From positions 248,001 to 312,000 of the forward strand of contig NZ_SJPR01000003.1 of NCBI RefSeq assembly GCF_007859955.1: a DNA stretch of 64,000 nt, read 5' to 3'. The notes under the pieces are model-generated. The model was not told where the DNA came from and made no database searches. It saw only the letters and a list, made by a program, of their open reading frames with translations. Both the position numbers and the translations under genes were made by a program. The DNA is from Botrimarina colliarenosi. Lineage in GTDB: Bacteria > Planctomycetota > Planctomycetia > Pirellulales > Lacipirellulaceae. The first letter of the stretch is position 1; the number at the start of each line of letters is the position of its first letter. Positions 42,336 through 50,109 of this stretch are shown here, piece after piece.

Positions 42336-45281
42336 CTACTCCGGCACAGCCATCCAGAACCCTCCGTCGTAGCCTCTTGTCTGTTCTCGCAAGTACATCG
42401 CAGGGACAAGCACTTCCTCGTCGTCGGGGGCTCCGTTGCGGAAACGGAGCCCGCCTCCCTCCTTATGGGTGGCGAGCCCCTCCTCGGGGGTTGCAAGCTG
42501 CATGCCGCCGCACCACAGCAGGGGCGTCCCAGGCGCCAAGGCGGAGTCGGACGCCCAGCGTTCGTAGTGCTCCGCGATCGGCAGCTGGAATCCTCCCGCC
42601 GCCCAGCCGAAGTACTGGTTGCTGTACGGATCGCGCAGTTCTTTGTCAGCAAGGTAGTCGGGCGAAAGCAACTCAAGGCGATCGGGGTACGCGTCGTGAT
42701 CGAGTCGGTAAGCGATCAAGGCGAGCCGCACGCGCTCGGCGCGCCGCCAGGCGACGCCCGCCAGCCACTCATGCAGATTTTGCGGCAGCAGCCATTCAGA
42801 AATGAAACTTCCTGACGCGAGATAGCTTGTCCGGGCGTCGGAGAGTTGATGGAGACGGTCGAGATAGCTTCCCATTCGATTCTGAGCCTGATAACGCAAG
42901 CTCGCGACGAGTTGGGCGTCGTCGATCCGGAACTGTTTCCAAATGTAGTTGGACGATGGCGTGGCCAGCGCATGCACCCCTTCGGCTAGATACGCGGCTT
43001 CGTAGGCCGCGGCGAGGTCGAGCGCTTTCATCGCTCTTTGCTGCTCGGCCGATAGAAACTCGTGGAACAGAAAAGCGACCCATTGCACGCCCGACGGGAC
43101 GGCGTCCTTCTTGCCTTTGAAATCGGGCGTCGCTTCGCCGTTGAGCACTGCTTTGGCTTGGAAGTACTCGTTCATCAACGGACCGAGAGGTCCCGCGAGC
43201 ATCCCCTCGGCTTCACGCAGGCCTTGGATGGCGGTGAGAATCCGTTGTGATGACTGACCTTCGGTGGTCGCCCAGCCAATAAAATCATCAGCCAGGTAGG
43301 TGGGATTCGCGTCATGCCAGTACCTTTCACCGTTTAGCTGCTGGGCGGCGACGCGGCGGCATGCCAACAGCCGCTCAAGCCGTCCAACAAGATCGGTGGG
43401 CGGGCCGGTCAGAACGATGGCTTGCAACGCCCCGTCCCGGGCATGGGTTCCGGCTAGCAGCCGGCACTTGATGTGGCTGAGCCGCAAGAACTCTTCGAAC
43501 GCCTCGTCGTCCAACAGTCCGTCGGTTGGCTGAGGCTCTAGCAGGGCGGCGAATTCAAACTCCTTTTCTTCTAGCACTTCGTCCTTGAGAGCTAAGACAG
43601 CGGTAAAGGCATCCGCTTCGAGCCGCTGGTAGGCGTCGGTGACTTCGCGGCCTCGCCTCAGTTCTTCTTGTGCTTTGTTGGCGAGTTGTTCAAAGGGGAT
43701 ACACTCCTTGCCTTCCTGCCGGATCCACGGCGGCTTTCCAGCGACTTGGGCAAGCCGTACCCCGGGCGTTGCCCACGCCACCAACGCGACCGGCGCGACG
43801 AGGGCCGCCAACGGCGCCCCCCACCGCCACAGGCCGCGGCGGTCGAACATCCAGGCGCGGACCCGCAACAGCGACGCCAAGAGGGCCCCGACGCCGATCG
43901 GCAGCGTGAACGCCAGCGGCGGCAGCCGCCACGCCCAGACCGTCATTGCCCAGCCCGCCACCAGCACCGCAGCGATTAGCGCGAGCATCGCGGCGAGCAC
44001 GTCGCTGCGGAGGGTGAGCGAGCAGAACTGGCCGACGGCGTAAGCCACAAAGGCTGCCGACGCCGACAAAAGTAGCGTCCGTTTGATGTCGTAGTAGGCC
44101 ATCGTGGTTCGCAGCGCCGTGGCGCTCGCCGTGCCCTCGGGCCACTCGTCGATGGCGTACGGCAAGATGAAGGAGGCCAACCACCAAGTCGATGCCAGCA
44201 GGATCGCCAGCAACGCCGCCAGCATCGCTAGGCCCACCGTGTTGCGGGCAAGCCACAGCATCGACGGGCGGCCGGCGTGCTCGGCGAGGAAGCGGTAGGC
44301 GTCGCGGCGCTGGTCCGCACGGAAAACGACCGCTCCCAACAGGGCCGGCGCGAAGAGGGCGCTGAAACCGATCAAGAACTGCAGGCCATATTGGTTCTCA
44401 ACCAGGCCACCCGCCATGAGCACGCACATGCCCGTGAGGAACGCCCCGAGCAACGTGGCGACGATCGCCATCGCCCACGACTGCCGCAATGTCTGCCAGA
44501 TGAGGCGGCCGAAGAGTCCTAGCGGCAGGCGTTGAAGAAGCGGCTTTTTCTCTTCGCGATCCACCACAGTGCGGGTGCGCTCGCTACCGTGGCGGAGTGA
44601 CAACGGGGCGGGCCAACGCGATGCGAGTCCATTGGCGACAACGGCCGCCGCTGCTACGAGAGCGAGGCGTGCGTAGGTCGCTTCGATAAAGGCTTCGATC
44701 CGATAGCCGTAGGCGTTGGGGTTACTGATCTGGATCGCCAGCTGGCTGCTCGCCGACGCCGCGGCGATGCCGAGCACCGCCGCCACGAGGGGGTTGGGGC
44801 AGAGGAGCGAAGCGATAAGCCCCCAGACGAAAGCCTCGGCAAGCAGCAGCGAGCCTTGTTGCGTCAGCAGCGAGAGATCGTTGGAGGTAGGCGCTGTTTC
44901 GGCCAACAACCAGGCGACGAGCAGCATCGCGATCGTCGTCGCTGCCGTGACGGCGATCGCCGCTGCGGTCTTGCCCAAGCCCGTGGCCAAGGCGTTCCGG
45001 GGCAGCAGCCGGAGCAGCTCGACGGTTCCCTCCTCCTTCTCGACCGAGAAGAGCGTCACCGCCGCGGCGACCGCCAGCACCGCTCCGCCGCCAATCGCGA
45101 TCACAGCGAGCAGCCCATCGAGATTCACCCGGCTGGACGCAAAGGTCTTGACGAACAGCATGGTCAGGACAGCGATGATCACCACCCCGACAGCAAGCCC
45201 CAAGAGCCGGCGACACTCCTTCCAGAAGAAACGCTTCGCGAGCCGTAGAGTGGCGGGCGGCGTGTAGAGAGTGGCAGGCAT
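42336..45281 (-). CDS. Very large ABC-2 type permease with exported C-terminal domain
   Basis: A 981-residue membrane protein. After a short N-terminus there are about 12 hydrophobic segments up to roughly residue 520, of ABC-2 permease character. The last 460 residues are hydrophilic. The C-terminal part RLALIAYRLDHDAYPDRLEL plus LSPDYLADKELRDPYSNQYF resembles the surface domain of type II secretion pseudopilins, a feature known from planctomycete ABC permeases. ATG 45281 is chosen; earlier codons are repeat-derived. Partner ATPase and GntR regulator lie upstream. Substrate unknown. Confidence 0.8.
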   Translation of the reverse strand: MPATLYTPPATLRLAKRFFWKECRRLLGLAVGVVIIAVLTMLFVKTFASSRVNLDGLLAVIAIGGGAVLAVAAAVTLFSVEKEEGTVELLRLLPRNALATGLGKTAAAIAVTAATTIAMLLVAWLLAETAPTSNDLSLLTQQGSLLLAEAFVWGLIASLLCPNPLVAAVLGIAAASASSQLAIQISNPNAYGYRIEAFIEATYARLALVAAAAVVANGLASRWPAPLSLRHGSERTRTVVDREEKKPLLQRLPLGLFGRLIWQTLRQSWAMAIVATLLGAFLTGMCVLMAGGLVENQYGLQFLIGFSALFAPALLGAVVFRADQRRDAYRFLAEHAGRPSMLWLARNTVGLAMLAALLAILLASTWWLASFILPYAIDEWPEGTASATALRTTMAYYDIKRTLLLSASAAFVAYAVGQFCSLTLRSDVLAAMLALIAAVLVAGWAMTVWAWRLPPLAFTLPIGVGALLASLLRVRAWMFDRRGLWRWGAPLAALVAPVALVAWATPGVRLAQVAGKPPWIRQEGKECIPFEQLANKAQEELRRGREVTDAYQRLEADAFTAVLALKDEVLEEKEFEFAALLEPQPTDGLLDDEAFEEFLRLSHIKCRLLAGTHARDGALQAIVLTGPPTDLVGRLERLLACRRVAAQQLNGERYWHDANPTYLADDFIGWATTEGQSSQRILTAIQGLREAEGMLAGPLGPLMNEYFQAKAVLNGEATPDFKGKKDAVPSGVQWVAFLFHEFLSAEQQRAMKALDLAAAYEAAYLAEGVHALATPSSNYIWKQFRIDDAQLVASLRYQAQNRMGSYLDRLHQLSDARTSYLASGSFISEWLLPQNLHEWLAGVAWRRAERVRLALIAYRLDHDAYPDRLELLSPDYLADKELRDPYSNQYFGWAAGGFQLPIAEHYERWASDSALAPGTPLLWCGGMQLATPEEGLATHKEGGGLRFRNGAPDDEEVLVPAMYLREQTRGYDGGFWMAVPE

Positions 45282-45329
45282 GCGTCGCCTCAGGAAAGGC
45301 TTGGGAATGGTTGAGCGTGTAGTGATCGT

Positions 45330-45417
45330 TGTGGGAGGCGTCTCCCGACGCCGATGACGCGCAACCTGACGAGTCCGGCTAAGAGACCGAAATCGGCGTC
45401 GGGAGATGCCTCCCACA
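45330..45417. repeat. Palindrome C2 within the ABC operon
   Basis: Arms TGTGGGAGGCGTCTCCCGAC and GTCGGGAGATGCCTCCCACA; centre of about 48 bases. Lies between the ATPase and permease genes, so read-through must occur if the two are one operon. Confidence 0.9.
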
Positions 45418-45432
45418 GACAAGATCCGTGAT

Positions 45433-46371
45433 TCAACTAACGGGCAGCGGTTGCCGCTCGGCGGACTCGCCGGGTGACTCGGTGTCGCTCGACTGTAGGT
45501 AGGCGACGAACAACTCCTCGAGCGACGGTGTGCGGGTGTCGACCGCGACCACCGCGTCGTTCTCGCCGAGCGCCGCCAAGGCCTCGGGGTCGGCGACATC
45601 CCGCAGCATGACTTGCCACTGCTTGCCCCGCCGGCGACTCACCACCACGCGTCCCGGCAGGTGGGGCAGGGCGGCGCCGCTGCCGTGCATCGTGACGGTC
45701 GCCTCGATCGAGGTGCGTTTCAATTCGTCGAGTTTCTCACACGCCAGCATGCGGCCTTCGCGGAAGATCGCGACCCGGTCGGCGACCCGCTCGACCTCGC
45801 CGATGAGATGGCTGCAGAGCAGCACCGTGCGCCCCTCGGAGGCGATTTCGACCATGCTTTCGAGGAACTCACGCCGGACAAGCGTGTCGAGCCCCGAGGT
45901 CGGCTCGTCGAGGATCAGCAGCTCGGGCTCGTGACCCATCGCCAGGGCGAGCGCGACCTTCGCCCGCATCCCCTTGGACATCTGCTTGATCTTCCGTCGG
46001 AGCGGCACGCGGTAGAAGTCGAGCAGGTTGCGGTAGTGTTGTTCGAACCCGTCGGGATAAAAGCCGGCGGTGAACCAGCCGATCTCGGCGGCCGTCATCC
46101 ATTCGTACAGCGTGGGCCGTTCGGGGACGTACCCGATCCGCTGGCGGATCGCGTCGCCATCGGTCTTGCTCGACAGGCCGAGCACCGAGAGGCTGCCGGC
46201 GTTGGGCGTCTCGAGCCCCAAGAGCATTTTGACGAGCGTCGTCTTGCCGGCGCCGTTCTCTCCCAGCAGGGCGAAGACGCTGCTCCGTGGCACGGCGAGC
46301 GACACGTCGTCGACCGCCGTGTGGGCGCCGAAGCGCTTGGTGACCCCTTCGATCTGTATCGCCGCGTTCAC
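45433..46371 (-). CDS. ABC transporter ATP-binding protein
   Basis: A 312-residue ABC ATPase. Walker A LLGENGAGKTTLVKMLLG, signature MSKGMRAKVALALAM (degenerate, KGM for SGG, as in YtrB/EcsA-like exporters), Walker B LLILDEPTSGLD, and switch His in CSHLIGEV. C-terminal extension of 90 residues. Powers the giant permease encoded next. It follows the GntR gene by 33 bases. Confidence 0.92.
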   Translation of the reverse strand: MNAAIQIEGVTKRFGAHTAVDDVSLAVPRSSVFALLGENGAGKTTLVKMLLGLETPNAGSLSVLGLSSKTDGDAIRQRIGYVPERPTLYEWMTAAEIGWFTAGFYPDGFEQHYRNLLDFYRVPLRRKIKQMSKGMRAKVALALAMGHEPELLILDEPTSGLDTLVRREFLESMVEIASEGRTVLLCSHLIGEVERVADRVAIFREGRMLACEKLDELKRTSIEATVTMHGSGAALPHLPGRVVVSRRRGKQWQVMLRDVADPEALAALGENDAVVAVDTRTPSLEELFVAYLQSSDTESPGESAERQPLPVS

Positions 46372-46404
46372 AGGAAGTCTCCGCTGGGGGAACGGTACGG
46401 TGTT

Positions 46405-46794
46405 CTAACGAGAAGTTGGGGCGAGCCGGTCGAGCTCCGCCTGGACAAGCGTGCGGGCCTCATCGGGCGACAGGCCCGCGTCGAGCGTCTCACGCAGCAT
46501 GGCGCGGACGCGGTCACGCAACAGCGTGCGCCGCTGCGTCTGGCACGCCCGTCTGGCGCCCGAGCAAACGACCAGGCCGATCCCGGGCGACGATTCGACG
46601 ACGCCTTGCGTCTGCAGCTCGCGGTAGGCGCGGGCGACGGTGTTCGGATTGACCGCGATCTCCTTGGCGAGCTCGCGGACGCTCGGCACGAGGTCGCCGG
46701 TCGCCAGCACGCCATCGGCGACGGCAAAGGCGACCTGCCGGGCGATCTGGTCGTAGACCGGGACGCCGTTCGCGGTGTTGACTTGGACAAACAC
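46405..46794 (-). CDS. GntR-family (YtrA subfamily) transcriptional regulator
   Basis: A 129-residue repressor. Winged helix at residues 10-75 with GVPVYDQIARQVAFAV and SVRELAKEIAVNPNTVARAY; the short C-terminal part has only two helices, the YtrA hallmark. Typical for regulators of ABC operons that respond to envelope stress. A 22-base palindrome 36 bases upstream is a probable operator, so it likely controls itself and the ABC genes. Confidence 0.9.
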   Translation of the reverse strand: MFVQVNTANGVPVYDQIARQVAFAVADGVLATGDLVPSVRELAKEIAVNPNTVARAYRELQTQGVVESSPGIGLVVCSGARRACQTQRRTLLRDRVRAMLRETLDAGLSPDEARTLVQAELDRLAPTSR

Positions 46795-46830
46795 GGCCGA
46801 CTCCCGGCGGTGGTGTGGCGAGGCGAACTA

Positions 46831-46852
46831 GTGTTCTACCACGGTAGTACAC
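46831..46852. promoter_or_regulatory. Probable YtrA-type operator
   Basis: GTGTTCTACC AC GGTAGTACAC, an inverted repeat of 10-base arms with one mismatch, ending 36 bases before the GntR start codon. YtrA-family regulators bind palindromes of GTGT...ACAC type. Confidence 0.65.
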
Positions 46853-46891
46853 CAAGGGCGGGCGCGATGTCAAGCGAATCGCGAAGCGATT

Positions 46892-46978
46892 TGTGGGAGG
46901 GGTCTCCCGACCCCGATCACGGTATCCATTCCGAAACGGCATGGTGCGCGTAATCGGGGTCGGGAGACCCCTCCCACA
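46892..46978. repeat. Palindrome C3
   Basis: Arms TGTGGGAGGGGTCTCCCGAC and GTCGGGAGACCCCTCCCACA, exact over 20 bases; centre contains CCATTCCGAAACGGCATGG. It lies upstream of the GntR promoter and 8 bases after the stop of the PEP-CTERM gene, where it may end that operon. Confidence 0.92.
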
Positions 46979-46986
46979 ATAGAGTC

Positions 46987-47805
46987 TTACCAGCGACGCG
47001 TTCTTAACCGAGCCAGCACCAAGACTGCAGCCGTGGCGACTGTCGATGGTTCCGGCACACTCACGGCGGCTGCCGACACGTTGTCGCGCCAGACGGTGTA
47101 GTCGGCCGCATCGACGATGCCGTCCCCGTTGCCATCGGCGGCGAGCGCCGGTCCCGTATCGCGGTAAGCGGCGGTCCAGAGGGCGAGGTCGCCGCCATCG
47201 ACGTCGCCGTCAAGGTCGTAGTCGCCCGGCAAAGCAAACTCGAACGTCACCTCAGCCGGCGTGTAACCCGGCAGCGGCTCGCCAGTCGTCGTGTCGCCCA
47301 GGTAGACCCGGTAGCGAGCCCAGTGGGCCGTCACGGCGAAATCGGTTGCTGCGTAGATGTTGTGGGACATCCGTCCGCTCCATTTCCACCGTTCCGGCGA
47401 GCCATTGGCGCCGAACAGCGGCGCGTAGCCGTTGGCGTCGACCGGGGCCTGGTACACCTCCAGTCCAAGGGAAGAATCGAGCTCCTCGACCCAGATCGCC
47501 GATCCGGACGGAAGGTTGATGAAGCCGCCCGCGTTCCAGCCATACTGGGAGTTGTAGCCTTTGCCGGAGAGCATCGCGTACGGCGCCGCCGGGTCGAACT
47601 CGTCCCCCTCCAGCAGCGGGCGCAGCCGCGGCATTGGGACCGATTCGTCGATGTGAACCAGCACCGCGTGCGACTGGAGAGTCACGTCGGCGTGCTTCAT
47701 GGCGCCGGTCGCGCCGGGCGAGCCGCCGCCGAGCTGGGGCGACACGTAGGCCGCCCCGGCCGAAGCCGGGGCGACCAACAATGCGATTGCTAAGACGCTA
47801 CGCAC
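46987..47805 (-). CDS. all3515-like PEP-CTERM surface protein with dockerin-like repeats
   Basis: A 272-residue exported protein. Signal peptide VRSVLAIALLVAPASAGA; mature N-terminal part of about 170 residues homologous with its upstream neighbour (MKHADVTL, HIDESV, YNSQYGWNAGGFI, WKWSGRMSHNIYA); then two Ca-binding loops (GDYDLDGDVDGGDLALW and GNGDGIVDAADYTVW), and a PEP-CTERM end (SVPEPSTVATAAV...RTRRW). The start is GTG 47805 with a good GGAGG; it overlaps the preceding stop by 8 bases. The family resembles cyanobacterial all3515, which I recall as Zur-repressed, suggesting zinc limitation. Confidence 0.8.
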   Translation of the reverse strand: MRSVLAIALLVAPASAGAAYVSPQLGGGSPGATGAMKHADVTLQSHAVLVHIDESVPMPRLRPLLEGDEFDPAAPYAMLSGKGYNSQYGWNAGGFINLPSGSAIWVEELDSSLGLEVYQAPVDANGYAPLFGANGSPERWKWSGRMSHNIYAATDFAVTAHWARYRVYLGDTTTGEPLPGYTPAEVTFEFALPGDYDLDGDVDGGDLALWTAAYRDTGPALAADGNGDGIVDAADYTVWRDNVSAAAVSVPEPSTVATAAVLVLARLRTRRW

Positions 47806-48493
47806 GATGACCTCCGCTGTAGAACGTCGCGGCGGCCAGGGCGATGAGGCCAAGCAGGGCGCTGGCCGGCTCAGGGACGGGGGTCGCCACAAAGCGGAAC
47901 GTCGTCATCGCCGAGCCGTACAGTGGCGCGCCGAGTGAATCGGTTGGTTCGACCCCGGTTACCGCATCCGCCAGGTAGACACGGTAGGTTGCCTCGTAAT
48001 CAACTTGTGTGGGATTCACGACGGCGTAGGCGTTGTGTGTCATCCGCCCACTCCACATCCACGGCTCGCCGTTGGTGAAGATCGGGTCGTAGGACATCTC
48101 GTCGAAACTCATCCCGCTGGTGACCCAGCTACGGTCATAGACCATCAGGCCAGGCGTCGCGGAGACAGGTTCGATCGCGACGGCCAAGCCCGCAGGGGGA
48201 GACCAGATCGAGCCTGGATTCCAGCCGTACTGAAAGTTGTAGGCCGACCCTTCGAGGACCGACCAAGCGGCGGTTGGATCGAACGAGTCGCCCTGGGCGA
48301 GTTCACGCAGCGCCGGCGTTGCGACCGAGTCGTCGATATGGACCGACAGCATGGCGCCATCGAAGTCGATGTTGGCGTGCTTCATGCCCGCCTCCATCAT
48401 CGTGACTTGCGCGCCGCCCATCTGTGGCATGACGGTCGCGCCTGACGCGCAAGTTGCGAGAGTCATGGAAAGTAAAGTCAGTGTGTACTTCAT
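47798..48493 (-). CDS. all3515-like PEP-CTERM surface protein
   Basis: A 231-residue exported protein, paralogue of the next gene: shared blocks MKHANIDFDGAMLSVHIDDS, YNFQYGWNPGSIW and MWSGRMTHNAYAV; it lacks the dockerin-like part. Signal peptide at residues 1-18; PEP-CTERM end PVPEPASALLGLIAL...GGHRA. Two copies in tandem with overlap suggest gene duplication followed by gain of Ca-binding loops in one. Function: proposed surface zinc-related role (family knowledge from memory). Confidence 0.8.
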   Translation of the reverse strand: MKYTLTLLSMTLATCASGATVMPQMGGAQVTMMEAGMKHANIDFDGAMLSVHIDDSVATPALRELAQGDSFDPTAAWSVLEGSAYNFQYGWNPGSIWSPPAGLAVAIEPVSATPGLMVYDRSWVTSGMSFDEMSYDPIFTNGEPWMWSGRMTHNAYAVVNPTQVDYEATYRVYLADAVTGVEPTDSLGAPLYGSAMTTFRFVATPVPEPASALLGLIALAAATFYSGGHRA

Positions 48494-48569
48494 TGGTAGC
48501 TATTTCAGTGGTTAGGGGTGTGCGGCGAGGCCTTTTGGACCCGCCGTGGCTTTGATGTAGCGAATCGAC

Positions 48570-49280
48570 CTAGGGCTCCGCGGCCGTGCCGGGGTTCCAA
48601 CGGTCAATCTCTTCGTCCAGGTTGAAGGTCGACTCGAACGCGGCGGTCGTGGCGTGGCCATCGACCCACAGGTAGTTGCTCACGCCGGTGTGCCGGTCGG
48701 GGGCGATTTCGGGTTCGCCCCCGGTGAGCCAGAAGTGGGCCATCAGGTGGTCCTGTTCCCCATCGACCTCGGCGAAGAGAACCGTCCGGCCGGTGGCCGG
48801 TACCGTCCTCAGTCGCTGGTAGGTCGGACCTTTCTCTTTCCACGGCAGGCCGAGCGCGAACTGGGTCTCGTAAGGCTCCAGTTCAAACCAGACGTTTTTG
48901 CCATAGCTCCAGGCTGGGTAACCGCTCCGGATGTCGTCGGGGCAGCGGTAGACGCTGTCGATAAGGCCGGTCGGGTAGTCGTCGCGGTTGGGGTTGAAGG
49001 CCGGGTCGAGTGTGGCCGCAAGTGACCACGCCCACGGCGCCACGCCCACGGCGTTGGCCGAGTGCGAGCTGCGTGGAAACTGGCCGTCGTGCGTATCGAG
49101 GTGCAATTGCACCGCGAGACCGATCTCACGCAACTGATGCAGGCACTGGGTTCGTCGGGCAACGCCACGGGCGGCTTGGACGGCTGGCAATAGCAGCGCG
49201 ACCAAGATCCCGATCACCGCAATGACGACCAGCAACTCAACCAGTGTGAGACCGACTCGCCCCGGCTGCGTGCGCAGCAT
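48570..49280 (-). CDS. DUF1559 prepilin-type protein
   Basis: A 236-residue pseudopilin-like protein with class III signal [20 protein letters not shown] after a 10-residue leader (Gly before Leu, so cleavage after Gly10). The C-terminal block [14 protein letters not shown] is the DUF1559 signature. It lies between the Cys-rich gene (42-base gap) and the two PEP-CTERM genes (76-base gap), all on one strand. Same partner set as the B12 locus at 1489-3961. Confidence 0.88.
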   Translation of the reverse strand: MLRTQPGRVGLTLVELLVVIAVIGILVALLLPAVQAARGVARRTQCLHQLREIGLAVQLHLDTHDGQFPRSSHSANAVGVAPWAWSLAATLDPAFNPNRDDYPTGLIDSVYRCPDDIRSGYPAWSYGKNVWFELEPYETQFALGLPWKEKGPTYQRLRTVPATGRTVLFAEVDGEQDHLMAHFWLTGGEPEIAPDRHTGVSNYLWVDGHATTAAFESTFNLDEEIDRWNPGTAAEP

Positions 49281-49322
49281 GGGCGTGTTCCTCGGGTAAG
49301 GAAACGAGCAGGAAAGAAAGCC

Positions 49323-49964
49323 TCACGCCAACCGTCGAGGCGGTGGGGAGGCGGGCTCCGGTGTCCAAGAGCGCCAGAGGGGCGCAGGACCTTCGACGGC
49401 GTAGACCGTCGGGGTATCGACCACTAGCTGTGGCCCGGTGACAAGCGGCGCTTGGCCAAAAGCGAACCACACATCGGCGATTCCTTGGCACGCCATTGCC
49501 TTTATCAGGGCGACGCCTGGCTGCGAAGGTTTCTTCGTTTGGGCCGTGTCATTCGAGGACGCTGGGGCCTTCGCTTGGCAGCAAGCCCGCGCCTTGCGGC
49601 AACAAGGGGGGAGTTTTTCATCCTCGGCGGGCATTGGCAGCCGCACGACGTAGCGCGCACCGGCCCGCCATTCGCGGATGTCGAGCCCGGCCCGCTGGGC
49701 GTCGTCGAGGGCGGACTCCGGAGGGCGGACCCCCTCGCGCCGGGCCCACGCCAGCCGTTCGGGCAGCGTGTGACAGCAGCAGGCGCCCCAGCAGTGCTCG
49801 GCCGTGCCGCAGCCGCAGGGGCAAGCCTCGCAGGGGAACCGTTGGCCTTCGGCTACCGCGGGCCGTGCCCAGGCCGTCGTCCACGCTAGCGGCAACGGCG
49901 CACCGCTCGCGACGACGAGCGAATAGAGGGCGAGCAGGGCGGCGATAGTCCGGCGGCGAAGCAT
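49323..49964 (-). CDS. Cys-rich exported protein
   Basis: A 213-residue protein with a hydrophobic signal-like N-terminus (residues 1-33). Mature part has 13 Cys, eight of them in FPCEACPCGCGTAEHCWGAC plus CCH, four more in LPPCCRKARACC. Such spacing suggests binding of zinc, copper or an Fe-S cluster, or dense disulfides. No named family. First gene of a four-gene set with a pseudopilin and two PEP-CTERM proteins. Role in metal sensing or delivery is inferred. Confidence 0.7.
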   Translation of the reverse strand: MLRRRTIAALLALYSLVVASGAPLPLAWTTAWARPAVAEGQRFPCEACPCGCGTAEHCWGACCCHTLPERLAWARREGVRPPESALDDAQRAGLDIREWRAGARYVVRLPMPAEDEKLPPCCRKARACCQAKAPASSNDTAQTKKPSQPGVALIKAMACQGIADVWFAFGQAPLVTGPQLVVDTPTVYAVEGPAPLWRSWTPEPASPPPRRLA

Positions 49965-50109
49965 AGGCCGCAGAGTCTACTCGTTCGTCGATCGGAGTCC
50001 CACCGCGACGAACCGTCACGCACTTCTGGCGATCCGTCGTGACGCCGCGGGCCGATCGGCCGTAGAATTGCGGAGCAACCCCGAATTCATCCGCCGAGCC
50101 CCGTCCCGT

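Noticed and set aside
48494..49322. Zur box expected near the all3515-like genes
   Set aside because: Gaps before 48493, 49280 and 49964 contain no convincing A/T-rich palindrome of Zur type by eye.
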